51,318 nt of DNA from an uncultured Muribaculaceae bacterium (GTDB taxonomy: Bacteria > Bacteroidota > Bacteroidia > Bacteroidales > Muribaculaceae). A program made the translations under genes and the position numbers. The first letter of the stretch is position 1, and each line of letters begins with the position of its first letter. The notes beneath the pieces are model-generated. The model did no database searches, was not told the DNA's origin, and was given only the letters and a program-made list of their open reading frames with translations. Positions 22,983 through 31,590 of this stretch are shown here, in pieces. Where the stretch lies: the NCBI GenBank assembly GCA_902494515.1, contig CABUTS010000014.1, forward strand, positions 1 to 51,318. The letters run 5' to 3'.

Positions 22983-25550
22983 CTGAGTTTTGCCGCCGCG
23001 GCGCTGCTGACCCTCGCCTCCTGCGCCGGAAGCAGTTTCAGCGATCTCCGCTGCGAATACCTCACCGACCCGATTGGAATTGACGAACAGTCTCCCCGTT
23101 TCACCTGGACCGTGAGCGGCGATGCTGGGCCATGCGTAGTTGAAGTTGCCGAATCCCCCGAGGCCCTCAGCGAGGGGAATCTGCTCTGGAAATCAGAAGA
23201 GCTCCCCGCCGCCGGGTCCCCCGCGGTTTACGCCGGTCCGGAGCTCAAAAGCCATCACCAATACGCCTGGCGGGTGGTCTCCGGCAGCAAGAAGTCGGAA
23301 ACCGAAACCTTCGAGACCGCCAAGATGAACCCCGCCGACTGGCAGGGAAAATGGATCAGCGACACCCTCGACATGGAGTTTGAGCCTGCGCCGATGCTGC
23401 GCCGCGATTTCACCCTCGCGAAGGTTCCCGGCGAGGTCCGCGCCTACGTTTCCGCCGCAGGTTATTATGAACTGTGGATCAACGGCAAGCGTGTCGGCGA
23501 CAGCCACATGGACCCCGGTTACACCCACTACGACAAGCGCAACCTCTACGCCACATACGACGTCACCGACCTCCTGCAGGAGGGGGAGAACAGCGTCGCC
23601 GCCGTCCTCGGCAACGGTTTCGCCAACTGCCAGAGCAAGGCTGTATGGGACTTCGAGCGTGCCCGCTGGCGCCGTCGTCCGGCCATGATTTTCGAGCTCC
23701 GAGAACCGGGCGCCGAGGAGGCAATCCTGGTTTCCGACGCTTCGTGGCGCACCGCCACAGGTCCTTACACCTATAATAACATCTACAGCGGCGACCGCTA
23801 CGACGCCCGTCTCGAACCCGAGGGGTGGCGCAATGCCGGTTTCGACGACAGCTCATGGAGCACCGCCGCCGTGGTCGAGGCCCCCTCGCCGCTGCTGAAA
23901 GCCCAGGCCATGCCGGCAATCCGCCCGGTGGAGGTCATCACGCCGACACTGCTGAAGAATTTCGGCGACACGGTGTTTGTTTTCGACATGGGACGCAACA
24001 TCGCGGGTGTCACCGGTCTCAGCGTAGCCGGTGAACGCGGCACTCATTTCAAACTTTCGCACGGCGAGATGCTCAAGGAGGACGGCCGCCTGCAGCAGGG
24101 GAACATCGATGTATACTACCGCCCCGAAAAGCCCGGCGAGAAGTTCCAGACCGATGAATTCATCCTCGCCGGCACCGGCGAACAGGAGAGTTTCCGTCCG
24201 TCGTTCACCTACCACGGCTTCCGCTACGTGGAGGTGACCGCCGACCGCCCCGTTTCCCTCACCGCTGACAACGTCAAGGGTTATTTCATGCACACCGACT
24301 TGCAGCCCGTCGGGTCGTTCAGCAGCTCCGAACCGCTGTTGGGCAAGATTTACGACGCCACGATGCTCAGCTATGTCGACAACATCCACAGTATCCCTAC
24401 CGACTGTCCGCAGCGCGAGAAGAACGGCTGGACCGCCGACGCCCATGTGGCCATCGACCTGGCCCTGCAGAACTTCGACGGCATCACATTCTATGAGAAA
24501 TGGATGAACGACTTCGCCGACAATCAGCGCGAAAACGGCAACATCGCCGGCATCATACCCTCCTCGGGATGGGGCTACGGCAACTGGCCCGGCCCGGTAT
24601 GGGACGTCGCGCTGTTCGTCATCCCCGAGGCGCTGTATGACTATTACGGCGACTCTCGCGCAATCGAGCGGATGTATCCCGTGATGGAGAAATATTTCGA
24701 ATGGGCCCGCTCGAACGAGAAGCCCGACGGACTGTTTACCGACGGTATCGGCGACTGGCTTAGCTACAAGGCCCAGACCCCGACCGACTACACTTCGAGC
24801 GTCTACTATTACCTCGACAACGTCCGCATGGCCCGCTTCGCCGACATCCTCGGCCGCGACGCCGCCCCCTACAAAGCTAAAGCCAAAGCGCTGCGCGACA
24901 CCATCAACGCCCGCTGGTTCGACGAGGCTAACGCCACCTACGCCAACGGCACCCAGGCTGCCCTCGGCGTGGCGCTCTACTCCGGAATCGTCCCCGAGGG
25001 TAAGGAGGAGGCCGTCGCCAAAACACTCCACGAGACCGTCACGGCCAACGACTGTTTCCTCGACTACGGCTTGCTCGGCAGCAAGACGGTGCCCGCCATG
25101 CTGACCCGCTACGGCTATGTCGACGACGCCTACCGGATGGCTACCAAGACTGACGCCCCCTCATGGGGTTACTGGCTCGATAAATGCGGCTACACCACGC
25201 TTGCCGAGACCTGGACCCTCAGTCCGGAGTTCCACGATGCCTCGGTCAACCATGTTTTCATGGGTGACATCTGCTCATGGATGCGCACCGACCTCGCCGG
25301 CATAAACTTCGACCCCGCCAAGCCCGGTTTCGCCAACACCATAATCCACCCGCATTACCCCGAAGGACTCGGCTCCGCAGAGGCAACCTATAAGTCGGTT
25401 CACGGCCTCATCAGCTCCTCCTGGAAGCGTTCCGGCGACGAAATCACCCTGACGGTAACCATCCCCGCAGGCTGCACCGCCACCGTCTACGCCCCCGACC
25501 CGACCCCCGTAACCTCCGGCACCCACACCTTCACCTTCCCCGCAAAATGA
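22947..25550 (+). CDS. GH78 alpha-L-rhamnosidase lipoprotein
   Basis: An 867-residue surface or periplasmic lipoprotein that would remove terminal alpha-L-rhamnose. The lipobox is LTLASC after a hydrophobic run. Order: N-terminal Ig-like domain (ITYE-like LTDPIGIDEQSPRFTWTV), rhamnosidase N-domain (YVSAAGYYELWINGKRVGDSHMDPGYTHYDKRNLYATYDVT), beta domain, and the (alpha/alpha)6 barrel with D486, E491 and D498 in DCPQREKNGWTADAH and E754 in LAETWTL, matching the catalytic set of characterised GH78. Two in-frame start codons (22947 and 22968) arise from a 21-bp duplication; the second gives the more usual signal peptide. The stop overlaps the GH105 start by 4 bases. Confidence 0.95.
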   Translation: MKIINNIMKIINLSFAAAALLTLASCAGSSFSDLRCEYLTDPIGIDEQSPRFTWTVSGDAGPCVVEVAESPEALSEGNLLWKSEELPAAGSPAVYAGPELKSHHQYAWRVVSGSKKSETETFETAKMNPADWQGKWISDTLDMEFEPAPMLRRDFTLAKVPGEVRAYVSAAGYYELWINGKRVGDSHMDPGYTHYDKRNLYATYDVTDLLQEGENSVAAVLGNGFANCQSKAVWDFERARWRRRPAMIFELREPGAEEAILVSDASWRTATGPYTYNNIYSGDRYDARLEPEGWRNAGFDDSSWSTAAVVEAPSPLLKAQAMPAIRPVEVITPTLLKNFGDTVFVFDMGRNIAGVTGLSVAGERGTHFKLSHGEMLKEDGRLQQGNIDVYYRPEKPGEKFQTDEFILAGTGEQESFRPSFTYHGFRYVEVTADRPVSLTADNVKGYFMHTDLQPVGSFSSSEPLLGKIYDATMLSYVDNIHSIPTDCPQREKNGWTADAHVAIDLALQNFDGITFYEKWMNDFADNQRENGNIAGIIPSSGWGYGNWPGPVWDVALFVIPEALYDYYGDSRAIERMYPVMEKYFEWARSNEKPDGLFTDGIGDWLSYKAQTPTDYTSSVYYYLDNVRMARFADILGRDAAPYKAKAKALRDTINARWFDEANATYANGTQAALGVALYSGIVPEGKEEAVAKTLHETVTANDCFLDYGLLGSKTVPAMLTRYGYVDDAYRMATKTDAPSWGYWLDKCGYTTLAETWTLSPEFHDASVNHVFMGDICSWMRTDLAGINFDPAKPGFANTIIHPHYPEGLGSAEATYKSVHGLISSSWKRSGDEITLTVTIPAGCTATVYAPDPTPVTSGTHTFTFPAK

Positions 25551-26926
25551 AAAAAATAATAGTTTTGCTGTGCCTGCTGGCGTGGTTAGGTGTCTCGGCA
25601 AAGGACCTCAGGGATAATTTCACCGGCAAGTATGCTCCGGAGGCTGTCGGCGCTAAGGTTTGCAGCCGCTTCATCGAGGTGCCGCATCCCAACTGGGGCA
25701 CCGACACCACCCCGACCCGCGAAATCACCTATCCCGAAACCTGCGCCTGGCTCGGAGCAATCCGCTATGCCCGGACGGTGAACGACCGGGAGGCCCTGCG
25801 CAGGCTCGAGGACCGTTTCTACACCCTCTTCGGCAGGGACCGCCGTCTGCTCCCGGGCATCGACCATGTGGACCACAACGTTTTCGGCACCATCCCCCTG
25901 CAGCTTTTCCAGCTCACCGGCAACAGGGCCTACGAGAGCATGGGCCTCTGGTATGCCGACTCGCAGTGGCTCAAGCCGGACTTCAAGAGCTGGCAGCCGC
26001 AGGAGCTTATCGACCAGTATCTCGCCGACGGCCTTTCATGGCAGACCCGCTACTGGATCGATGATATGTTCATGATTACGGCGGTTCAGACTCAGGCTTA
26101 CCTCACCACTAAGGATCCGAAGTATCTCGACCGGACCGCCCGCGAGATGGTCAGCTATCTCGGTAAGATTCAGCGCCCGAACGGTCTGTTTCATCACTCC
26201 CCCGAGGCTCCATATTTCTGGGGGCGCGGCAACGGCTGGATGGCCGCGGGCATGACGGAACTTCTCTCCGTTCTTCCCGAGGATAATGAATACCGTCCGG
26301 TCATCCTCGAGTCCTACCGGAAGATGATGGATACCCTCGCCGGGTATCAGAAGCCCGACGGTCTCTGGGCGCAGCTCGTCGACGACCCCGGCGTGTGGAG
26401 CGAAACCTCCGGCTCGGCCATGTTCACCTACGCCATGATCAAGGGTGTGCGTCAGGGGTGGCTCCCCCGCGAGAAATTCGAGCCTGTCGTTGTCAAGGCC
26501 TGGAAGGCGCTTGTCGACCATATCAACGACAAGGGTGACATCGACGAGGTCTGCGACGGCACCAACCGCAACAGCGACCGCAATTTCTATCTCGGCCGCC
26601 CGCGTCTTGTGGGCAATATGCACGGCCAGGCTCCGGTGCTCTGGTGCGCAACGGCGCTGCTCGAGGACGCCGCCCCCGGTGATTCCTCTGACAGCTCTGT
26701 CGCTTCCCTCGGCGCTCAGATCAGCGTGTCAGGCAAAGATATTGCCTACGCCTCCCCCTCGTCGGGCAGCATAACCTTCGGGTGGGACGCTCCGCTCACC
26801 GTCGACGGTGTCAGCCGGTCGCTCCGCATCCCCTACCGCTATCATAACCCCTACTGCACCGCTCCCTTCTCTCCCGACACCCTGACCATCTCCACTCCGA
26901 CCCGCTCCCTGACCCTCCACCGCTGA
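25547..26926 (+). CDS. GH105 unsaturated rhamnogalacturonyl hydrolase
   Basis: A 459-residue exported enzyme; GH105 (YteR/RhiN) hydrates the double bond of unsaturated uronates left by pectin lyases and releases the next sugar. A signal peptide (MKKIIVLLCLLAWLGVSA) is followed by the (alpha/alpha)6 barrel: TYPETCAWLGAIRYA, DHVDHNVFGTIPLQLF, WIDDMFMITAVQTQAY with the conserved Asp, FHHSPEAPYFWGRGNGWMAAGM and SETSGSAMFTYAMIKG. About 80 extra residues at the C-terminus (from VASLGAQISVSG) look like a small beta domain. The ATGA overlap with GH78 shows translational coupling; rhamnosidase plus GH105 fits rhamnogalacturonan-type substrates. Confidence 0.92.
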   Translation: MKKIIVLLCLLAWLGVSAKDLRDNFTGKYAPEAVGAKVCSRFIEVPHPNWGTDTTPTREITYPETCAWLGAIRYARTVNDREALRRLEDRFYTLFGRDRRLLPGIDHVDHNVFGTIPLQLFQLTGNRAYESMGLWYADSQWLKPDFKSWQPQELIDQYLADGLSWQTRYWIDDMFMITAVQTQAYLTTKDPKYLDRTAREMVSYLGKIQRPNGLFHHSPEAPYFWGRGNGWMAAGMTELLSVLPEDNEYRPVILESYRKMMDTLAGYQKPDGLWAQLVDDPGVWSETSGSAMFTYAMIKGVRQGWLPREKFEPVVVKAWKALVDHINDKGDIDEVCDGTNRNSDRNFYLGRPRLVGNMHGQAPVLWCATALLEDAAPGDSSDSSVASLGAQISVSGKDIAYASPSSGSITFGWDAPLTVDGVSRSLRIPYRYHNPYCTAPFSPDTLTISTPTRSLTLHR

Positions 26927-26936
26927 CATTATAATA

Positions 26937-28007
26937 TTATTCCACAACCATATCGAAATGGTCGGTGGGAGCGGTGCGGTGGGCGAGGTGACGGGTGGCG
27001 GGGGAGATGCCGAACAGCGGGGAGTAGGTGCGGACGGAGATGGTCCGGCCGTCGGGCTTGAACTCGAGGATGCGGAGCCAGCCGTCGCCGCCGTTCCCTT
27101 CCCATCCGCCGCCGAGGGTCTGGACGTTGAACATCATCTGGTGGAGGGGTTTGTCGACGGCATTCTTGTCGACGCGGTAGGCGATGGAATCCTCGAAGTC
27201 GCTGGGGTGCCCCATGTGGCCCGAGATGGCGAGCACGATGTTTTTTGAGGATTTCAGCAGTTTCTCCCATACCTGCTTGCCCCAGTTGGCGGGGGTGATG
27301 GCGTAGGGCTCATTGTCGGTGAAGTTGGCGGTACGTTCCTCGAGCATGGAGTGGGTCATGTAGATGACCTTGTGGTCGCGGAAGCGGTCGCTGTCGATGA
27401 GCTGTGCGGTCCAGTCTAACACCTCGTCGCGGGGGGCGAACTCGTTGCAGACCACTAAAATTTTCCCCCAGTTCGGCAGCTCGAACTCAAAGGCGGCGTT
27501 CTCCAGCGATTCGATGCCCGAGCGGTTGGGATAAACGGCCACGGCGCAGTCGTACCATGCCTTGTTGCGCTCGATCGGGAAATATTCCGGGAAATGCGTC
27601 TTGCCGTTCTCCGAGCTGCGGTAACCGTATTCGTGATTGCCCGTGGAGATGATGTAAGGCACCTTGTTGTCCAGACGGTTGAACGCTCTCGACACCTCCT
27701 GCCACATCTCCTTTGACGTCTGGTTAAGCATCTGGCGGTTGCGCACCAGATTTTCGTTCTGCTCCACCAGGTCGCCGGTGCAGAGCACCGCCTTGATGTT
27801 CAGATTCTCGATATTGTCGGCAATCCAGGCTGTCTGCAGCTCGAACAGCGGCTGATTGATGTCATATTTGATATAACCCTGCGGGTCGCCCAGCAGAATC
27901 ATGCTGAACGAATTCGGGTCATCGAGTTTCTGCTGGTCGGCGCGGTCCTGCGCCATAGCGCCAAGCCCGATTACTGTAGCTGCAACAAATGCGAATATCT
28001 TTTTCAT
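26937..28007 (-). CDS. Secreted calcineurin-like metallophosphatase
   Basis: A 356-residue exported phosphoesterase with a dinuclear metal site. The start is placed at the signal peptide MKKIFAFVAATVIGLGAMA; an upstream in-frame extension to 28136 is not signal-like and runs over the neighbouring gene's duplicated stop. Motifs are MILLGDPQGY (in place of D-x-H), LCTGDLVEQ, ISTGNHEYGY, VIYMTHSM and AISGHMGHPSDF. The first motif has Gln where His is usual, which may alter metal binding. Downstream of the ferredoxin gene by 70 bases on the same strand and convergent with GH105 (10 bases). The substrate cannot be deduced. Confidence 0.85.
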   Translation of the reverse strand: MKKIFAFVAATVIGLGAMAQDRADQQKLDDPNSFSMILLGDPQGYIKYDINQPLFELQTAWIADNIENLNIKAVLCTGDLVEQNENLVRNRQMLNQTSKEMWQEVSRAFNRLDNKVPYIISTGNHEYGYRSSENGKTHFPEYFPIERNKAWYDCAVAVYPNRSGIESLENAAFEFELPNWGKILVVCNEFAPRDEVLDWTAQLIDSDRFRDHKVIYMTHSMLEERTANFTDNEPYAITPANWGKQVWEKLLKSSKNIVLAISGHMGHPSDFEDSIAYRVDKNAVDKPLHQMMFNVQTLGGGWEGNGGDGWLRILEFKPDGRTISVRTYSPLFGISPATRHLAHRTAPTDHFDMVVE

Positions 28008-28061
28008 GATTTTGAAAGGGTAAAGTTTATCGTCGTATTCCGGTAACACCAAAGTCTCCAC

Positions 28062-28089
28062 AATTAAAGGATGCAAATTAAAGGATGCA
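28062..28089. repeat. Perfect 14-bp tandem duplication over a stop codon
   Basis: AATTAAAGGATGCA is repeated twice in direct succession and spans the last codons and stop of the minus-strand flavodoxin-ferredoxin gene. Confidence 0.9.
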
Positions 28090-28902
28090 GACCGGGGCTT
28101 TGCGGAGTGAGAAATTGGCGGAGAGCACCGGTGCAAAGGGGGAATGGAGCGAACGGGCTCCTTCGGGGCAGCTCTTCACGCAGGCGCAGCACTTGATGCA
28201 CTTTGTCGGGTCTACTGTATGGCAGTCCTCGGCAATGGCACCGGTCGGACATACCGAGATGCAGAGGCCGCAGCCGGTGCAGATTGCTTCGTCAACCTCG
28301 GGCAGGAGTTTTGCCGGGGCAGACTTCTGCCGGGCTGCGTAGCCCATGACAAATTCCTTGAAATTTGCCAGCGACTGCTTCGGCGACGGAATGTCCCGGG
28401 CAGATGCGGCGTCGATTTCCGTCGTCGTGCCATCTGAAATCTTGGTGGCGATTTTTCGGCCGAATTCAGCTGCAATGCTCAGGTCTTCGGCATCCGGGCG
28501 ACCGGCAGCAATAGGATTCTCGGCAGTGGAATAGGAATGTTCGCCGACGAAAGCTGTGGCAGCAATAGGCCTCAGACCGTGGTCCCTGGCGAACTCCGCC
28601 ATATCTGCAAGAGCATGCTCAAACGCGCGGTTGCCATAGACGCAGACAAGAACGCATCTTGCCCCGTTCCCTTGGATTATATCCATCCGGGACTTCGCAA
28701 TCGGCGCCATATGCCCCCCGTAAACCGGAGCTGCCAGGATCACCAAATCCTCCGCGCCGGCTTCAATCCCGCCGCGCACCTCCGTCGTAACATCAATAGA
28801 AACCAGCTCGACACCTAATGCCGCGGCTATTTCCTGTGCGATTGCCTTTGCAATCTTTTCCGACGTCCCCGTCGGCGAAAAAAAAGTATTATACAAATTC
28901 AT
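28078..28902 (-). CDS. EFR1-type flavodoxin-ferredoxin fusion
   Basis: A 274-residue cytosolic redox protein. The N-terminal ~160 residues are flavodoxin-like (FFSPTGTSEKIAKAIA with the FMN phosphate loop, LVILAAPVYGGHMAPIA). The C-terminal ~60 residues bind two [4Fe-4S] clusters: CTGCGLCISVCPTGAI and CIKCCACVKSCPEGA. This layout is that of EFR1-family ferredoxins, which carry electrons between FMN and iron-sulfur partners in anaerobes; the partner is not known. It is divergent from the hip operon and followed by the metallophosphatase gene. Confidence 0.9.
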   Translation of the reverse strand: MNLYNTFFSPTGTSEKIAKAIAQEIAAALGVELVSIDVTTEVRGGIEAGAEDLVILAAPVYGGHMAPIAKSRMDIIQGNGARCVLVCVYGNRAFEHALADMAEFARDHGLRPIAATAFVGEHSYSTAENPIAAGRPDAEDLSIAAEFGRKIATKISDGTTTEIDAASARDIPSPKQSLANFKEFVMGYAARQKSAPAKLLPEVDEAICTGCGLCISVCPTGAIAEDCHTVDPTKCIKCCACVKSCPEGARSLHSPFAPVLSANFSLRKAPVCIL

Positions 28903-29126
28903 TGCATTACAATTAAAGCGTATATCATCTTATTGGTTTTTGTTAATTTACCTTTGCAACTTATTTATAATCAGGTGCTTAATGCGTAGTTTCCAAATAA
29001 GGCGTTAAATAACGATTTGCGGGCGTTAATTTAGTAATTAGTTATCTTCACAAAGTTATATAAAATAATTCATTATATGATATATCAGGAGGGAAATTTT
29101 AAAAAGTCTAATTTGTTGTACTTTTG

Positions 29127-29158
29127 TTTGCATTTGAGCGAAAAAGGTCTTATCTTTG
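29127..29158 (+). promoter_or_regulatory. Canonical Bacteroidetes promoter of the hip operon
   Basis: TTTG at 29127-29130, a 20-base spacer, and TATCTTTG at 29151-29158 match the -33/-7 consensus fully. The predicted start is near 29164, giving a leader of about 19 bases. Confidence 0.85.
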
Positions 29159-29182
29159 CAGGAAAGTTTAGTTTATTGGACT

Positions 29183-29383
29183 ATGGAACTGAAAGAGGTT
29201 ATGAAATCAAGGCGCAATGTACTTGACATTTCCCAACTGGATCTGGCGGAGATGTCGGGGGTGAGTCTTGCCACTGTCAAAGATATTGAGCGAGGTAAAG
29301 GTAATCCGTCGCTCGAAACCGTCAACAAGATATTGGAAGTCCTCGGTATGGAGATTGAATACCGTGTTCGTCGGACCGTTTAA
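29183..29383 (+). CDS. hipB: HipB-like HTH antitoxin/autorepressor
   Basis: A 66-residue XRE-type DNA-binding protein. The helix-turn-helix is ISQLDLAEMSGVSLATVKDIERGKGNPSLETVNKILEVLGMEI. HipB binds its own promoter and helps control the HipT kinase. The ATG at 29183 is preferred to a TTG at 29156, which lies inside the -7 box. It is 10 bases ahead of hipS and the gene set is lower in GC than the surrounding glycosidases, suggesting transfer. Confidence 0.88.
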   Translation: MELKEVMKSRRNVLDISQLDLAEMSGVSLATVKDIERGKGNPSLETVNKILEVLGMEIEYRVRRTV

Positions 29384-29393
29384 TTTTTAGAAT

Positions 29394-29723
29394 ATGAGAC
29401 AACTGCTTGTTTATATGAATGACCGCAGGGCCGGTGTCCTGACTGAGCAAACGCCCGGCAAAGGCTACACGTTTGTGTATGACGATGACTATCTTGCATC
29501 GGAAATGCCTTCGGTGTCTGTGACTTTGCCAAAGCGGGAAAAGAGCTATGAGTCTGATTTGCTGTTCCCGTTCTTTGTCAATATGCTCCCCGAGGGAGCG
29601 AACCGCCGGGTGATATGCCGAAGCCTTAGAATTGACGAGGATGATTTCTTCGGTCTGCTGACAGCCATGGCCGGCCGAGATTTTATCGGCGCCGTAAACG
29701 TAAGGAAAATGAATGATGAATAA
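29394..29723 (+). CDS. hipS: HipS-like protein (HipA N-subdomain-1 encoded separately)
   Basis: A 109-residue protein equal to the first subdomain of HipA kinases (MRQLLVYMNDRRAGVLTEQTPGKGYTFVYDDDYLA...SLPFFVNMLPEGANRR-type text, DFFGLLTAMAGRDFIGAVNV). In three-gene HipBST systems this piece is a separate protein and is the antitoxin that neutralises the kinase. The stop overlaps the hipT start by 11 bases, as expected of a coupled operon and not of a decayed hipA. Its role here is inferred from gene order and family. Confidence 0.85.
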   Translation: MRQLLVYMNDRRAGVLTEQTPGKGYTFVYDDDYLASEMPSVSVTLPKREKSYESDLLFPFFVNMLPEGANRRVICRSLRIDEDDFFGLLTAMAGRDFIGAVNVRKMNDE

Positions 29724-30720
29724 AATTACCACCTGCCCGTCGCTGTTGACGAAAGGGTTTGACACATACAGTCCCAAAGCGGCAAGGATGCTGTTTGATG
29801 GCGCAAAAGTCAGTCCTATGCTTGACTTTGACATTGACGAGTTCCGAACCACAGCCGATGTGGAGAATGCCATGCGGCGTATCTCCGTTTCAGGTGTTCA
29901 GGAAAAATTCCCGGCTGTCATTGTCGATGGCAAAATACGGATTGCCGACGGGGACGAGCAATCAACTCATATTCTGAAGCCGGCACCGTGGGATCATACC
30001 CTTCAGAACCGCAAGATGATTCCCGCCAACGAACATCTGACAATGCAGATTGCATCGCAGGTCTACGGCATACAGACGGCTGCTAACGGATTGTGTTTTA
30101 CTCCTAAAGGGCAAACCGTTTATATAACGCGACGGTTTGACGTCATGCCCGACGGCTCGAAATTGCCGATGGAGGATTTCGCGACTACAATAGGGAGATA
30201 CGAACAGGCCGAGGGACAGCATTTCAAGTACAACGGCAGCTACGGCGACATCGCCGATGCTCTCCGCAGGAATGTCGCCGCGTGGATGATAGATATGGAG
30301 CAGTTCTATGAATTGGTCATCTTCAATTACATCTATGCCAACGGCGACGCTCATTTGAAAAATTTCTCCCTGATGCTTCAGGGGAATGACTACCGTCTTG
30401 CACCGGCATATGATTTACTGAACACCTCCCTTCATGTCAACGGCGATGACTTCGGACTTGACGGGGGGCTTTCACCCGACATTGAGAGAAGCGACATTTA
30501 TGACCGGACCGGTCACCCCTGCCGACTCGATTTCGAGCGGTTAGGCGAGAAAATCGGGCTGCGAAAACAGCGATACGACAGGGTTCTCAACAAGTACACC
30601 GCGCTCCCCGATGAGGTCCGAAATCTCGTGGACAACAGCTTTCTCGACGCCAAGATGCAACGGAACTACCTGCGCATTGTCAATGAGAGAATCGCCCGGT
30701 TTATGCGGAAATCCGAGTAA
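29713..30720 (+). CDS. hipT: HipT-like Ser/Thr kinase toxin
   Basis: A 335-residue HipA-fold kinase without the N-subdomain. HipT of E. coli O127 phosphorylates tryptophanyl-tRNA synthetase. Visible parts: the Gly-rich loop RISVSGVQEKF with two serines (S58, S60; S57, S59 if the second Met is used), the HILKP lysine, catalytic ANGDAHLKNF with D212, and the metal-binding APAYDLLNT with D234. Two adjacent ATGs (29713, 29716) are possible. Lower GC than the neighbours, with AT-rich repeats just past the stop, suggests an acquired unit. All catalytic residues are intact, so the toxin should be active. The target is inference. Confidence 0.88.
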   Translation: MMNKITTCPSLLTKGFDTYSPKAARMLFDGAKVSPMLDFDIDEFRTTADVENAMRRISVSGVQEKFPAVIVDGKIRIADGDEQSTHILKPAPWDHTLQNRKMIPANEHLTMQIASQVYGIQTAANGLCFTPKGQTVYITRRFDVMPDGSKLPMEDFATTIGRYEQAEGQHFKYNGSYGDIADALRRNVAAWMIDMEQFYELVIFNYIYANGDAHLKNFSLMLQGNDYRLAPAYDLLNTSLHVNGDDFGLDGGLSPDIERSDIYDRTGHPCRLDFERLGEKIGLRKQRYDRVLNKYTALPDEVRNLVDNSFLDAKMQRNYLRIVNERIARFMRKSE

Positions 30721-30749
30721 TATCGGGTAATATATCGAGTAATATAAAG
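30712..30749 (+). repeat. AT-rich ~11-bp imperfect repeat at the hipT stop
   Basis: Three units of (A)TCGRGTAATA follow each other from the last codons of hipT to about 30749, so the stop codon lies in the first unit. Confidence 0.65.
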
Positions 30750-30750
30750 T

Positions 30751-30784
30751 AAGCCCAACGTCTGGAGTGGCAGATGTTGGGCTT
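30751..30784. terminator. Bidirectional terminator between hipT and the SGNH gene
   Basis: AAGCCCAACGTCT (30751-30763) pairs with AGATGTTGGGCTT (30772-30784), 13 positions with one wobble, between convergent genes. There is no strong T-run on either side, so efficiency is uncertain. Confidence 0.6.
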
Positions 30785-30807
30785 GCTGTAATTTGGAGTG
30801 TGAGGGG

Positions 30808-31515
30808 TTACTTGGTGGGGGAGAGGAGGTTGTTGATGGCGTTGATGATGAGGGGTTCCATGACGGCGTAGCCGGCGGGGGTGGGGTGGACGCCGTCGTC
30901 GGAGTAGGCGGGGTTCATGATGCCGTCGGGACCGTAGGCCATGGGGGTGTAGTAGTCGACGTAGGGGAGGTTGTTGTCGGCGGCGTACTGGCGGATCAGT
31001 TTGTTGATGGTCTGAACTCGCTGGGGGGCGTCTTTGATGGAGGGGTTCCAGCCGAAGGTGGTGGCGGGGAGTGTGGCGGCGATGATCACCTTGATGCCGT
31101 TTGCCTGGGCTATTTCAACCATTGACTTGAGGTTTCCGAGGGTGATTTCGGGGTTGAAGGGATGGGTGTTTTCTGCGCAGTCATTGGTGCCGACATTGAT
31201 TACCACGATTTCGGGCTTGAGGTTCACGACGTCCTCGCGGAAGCGGAGCAGGAACTGATAGGAGGTCTGTCCGCTGATGCCGCGGTTGATGTATCCGGTT
31301 TCCTGCCAGAATTCGGGGTGGCGTCCGAGCCATTGGTCGGTGATGGAGTTGCCCATGAACACCACGCGGTGCTCACCTTTGGCGGGGGCGGGAAGTTCCT
31401 TGTTGGCCTGGGCGTAGCGGCTGTGGTTGGCCCAGTCGCGGTTCTGTGCCGACAGACTGATGGCTCCGAAAAGCATGGCAAACAGACAGACTATTGTAAG
31501 AATATGTTTTTTCAT
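30808..31515 (-). CDS. Secreted SGNH/GDSL hydrolase
   Basis: A 235-residue exported esterase-like protein. The start is set at MKKHILTIVCLFAMLFGAISLSA, a clean signal peptide; the longer in-frame extension is not signal-like. SGNH blocks: VVFMGNSITD with nucleophile S57 (GNSIT replaces GDS), the Gly in NRGISGQTS, GTNDCAE with Asn, and SDDGVHPTPAGY with the catalytic Asp-His pair. The family resembles PAF-acetylhydrolase-like esterases, which often remove acetyl groups from glycans. It lies 75 bases after GH38 with a hairpin in the gap, so it probably assists GH38 by de-esterification; that is inference. Confidence 0.87.
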   Translation of the reverse strand: MKKHILTIVCLFAMLFGAISLSAQNRDWANHSRYAQANKELPAPAKGEHRVVFMGNSITDQWLGRHPEFWQETGYINRGISGQTSYQFLLRFREDVVNLKPEIVVINVGTNDCAENTHPFNPEITLGNLKSMVEIAQANGIKVIIAATLPATTFGWNPSIKDAPQRVQTINKLIRQYAADNNLPYVDYYTPMAYGPDGIMNPAYSDDGVHPTPAGYAVMEPLIINAINNLLSPTK

Positions 31516-31533
31516 CAGGTGGAAAATTAGGAT

Positions 31534-31575
31534 GGCAACATCCGCCCGAGCCACAGGCGAGATGCGGACGTTGTC
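31534..31575 (-). other. Intercistronic hairpin between GH38 and SGNH genes
   Basis: GGCAACATCCGC (31534-31545) and GCGGACGTTGTC (31564-31575) are complementary at 10 of 12 positions around an 18-base loop. It lacks a U-tract on the minus strand. Confidence 0.45.
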
Positions 31576-31590
31576 ATGCAAAGGGGAAAA

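Noticed and set aside
28008..28136. N-terminal extension of the metallophosphatase
   Set aside because: It overlaps the end of the ferredoxin gene and the 14-bp duplication, and removes the signal peptide from the N-terminus.
29394..30720. Frameshifted hipA pseudogene
   Set aside because: hipS and hipT have proper starts and an 11-base stop/start overlap, both are intact, and the gene order is that of known HipBST systems.
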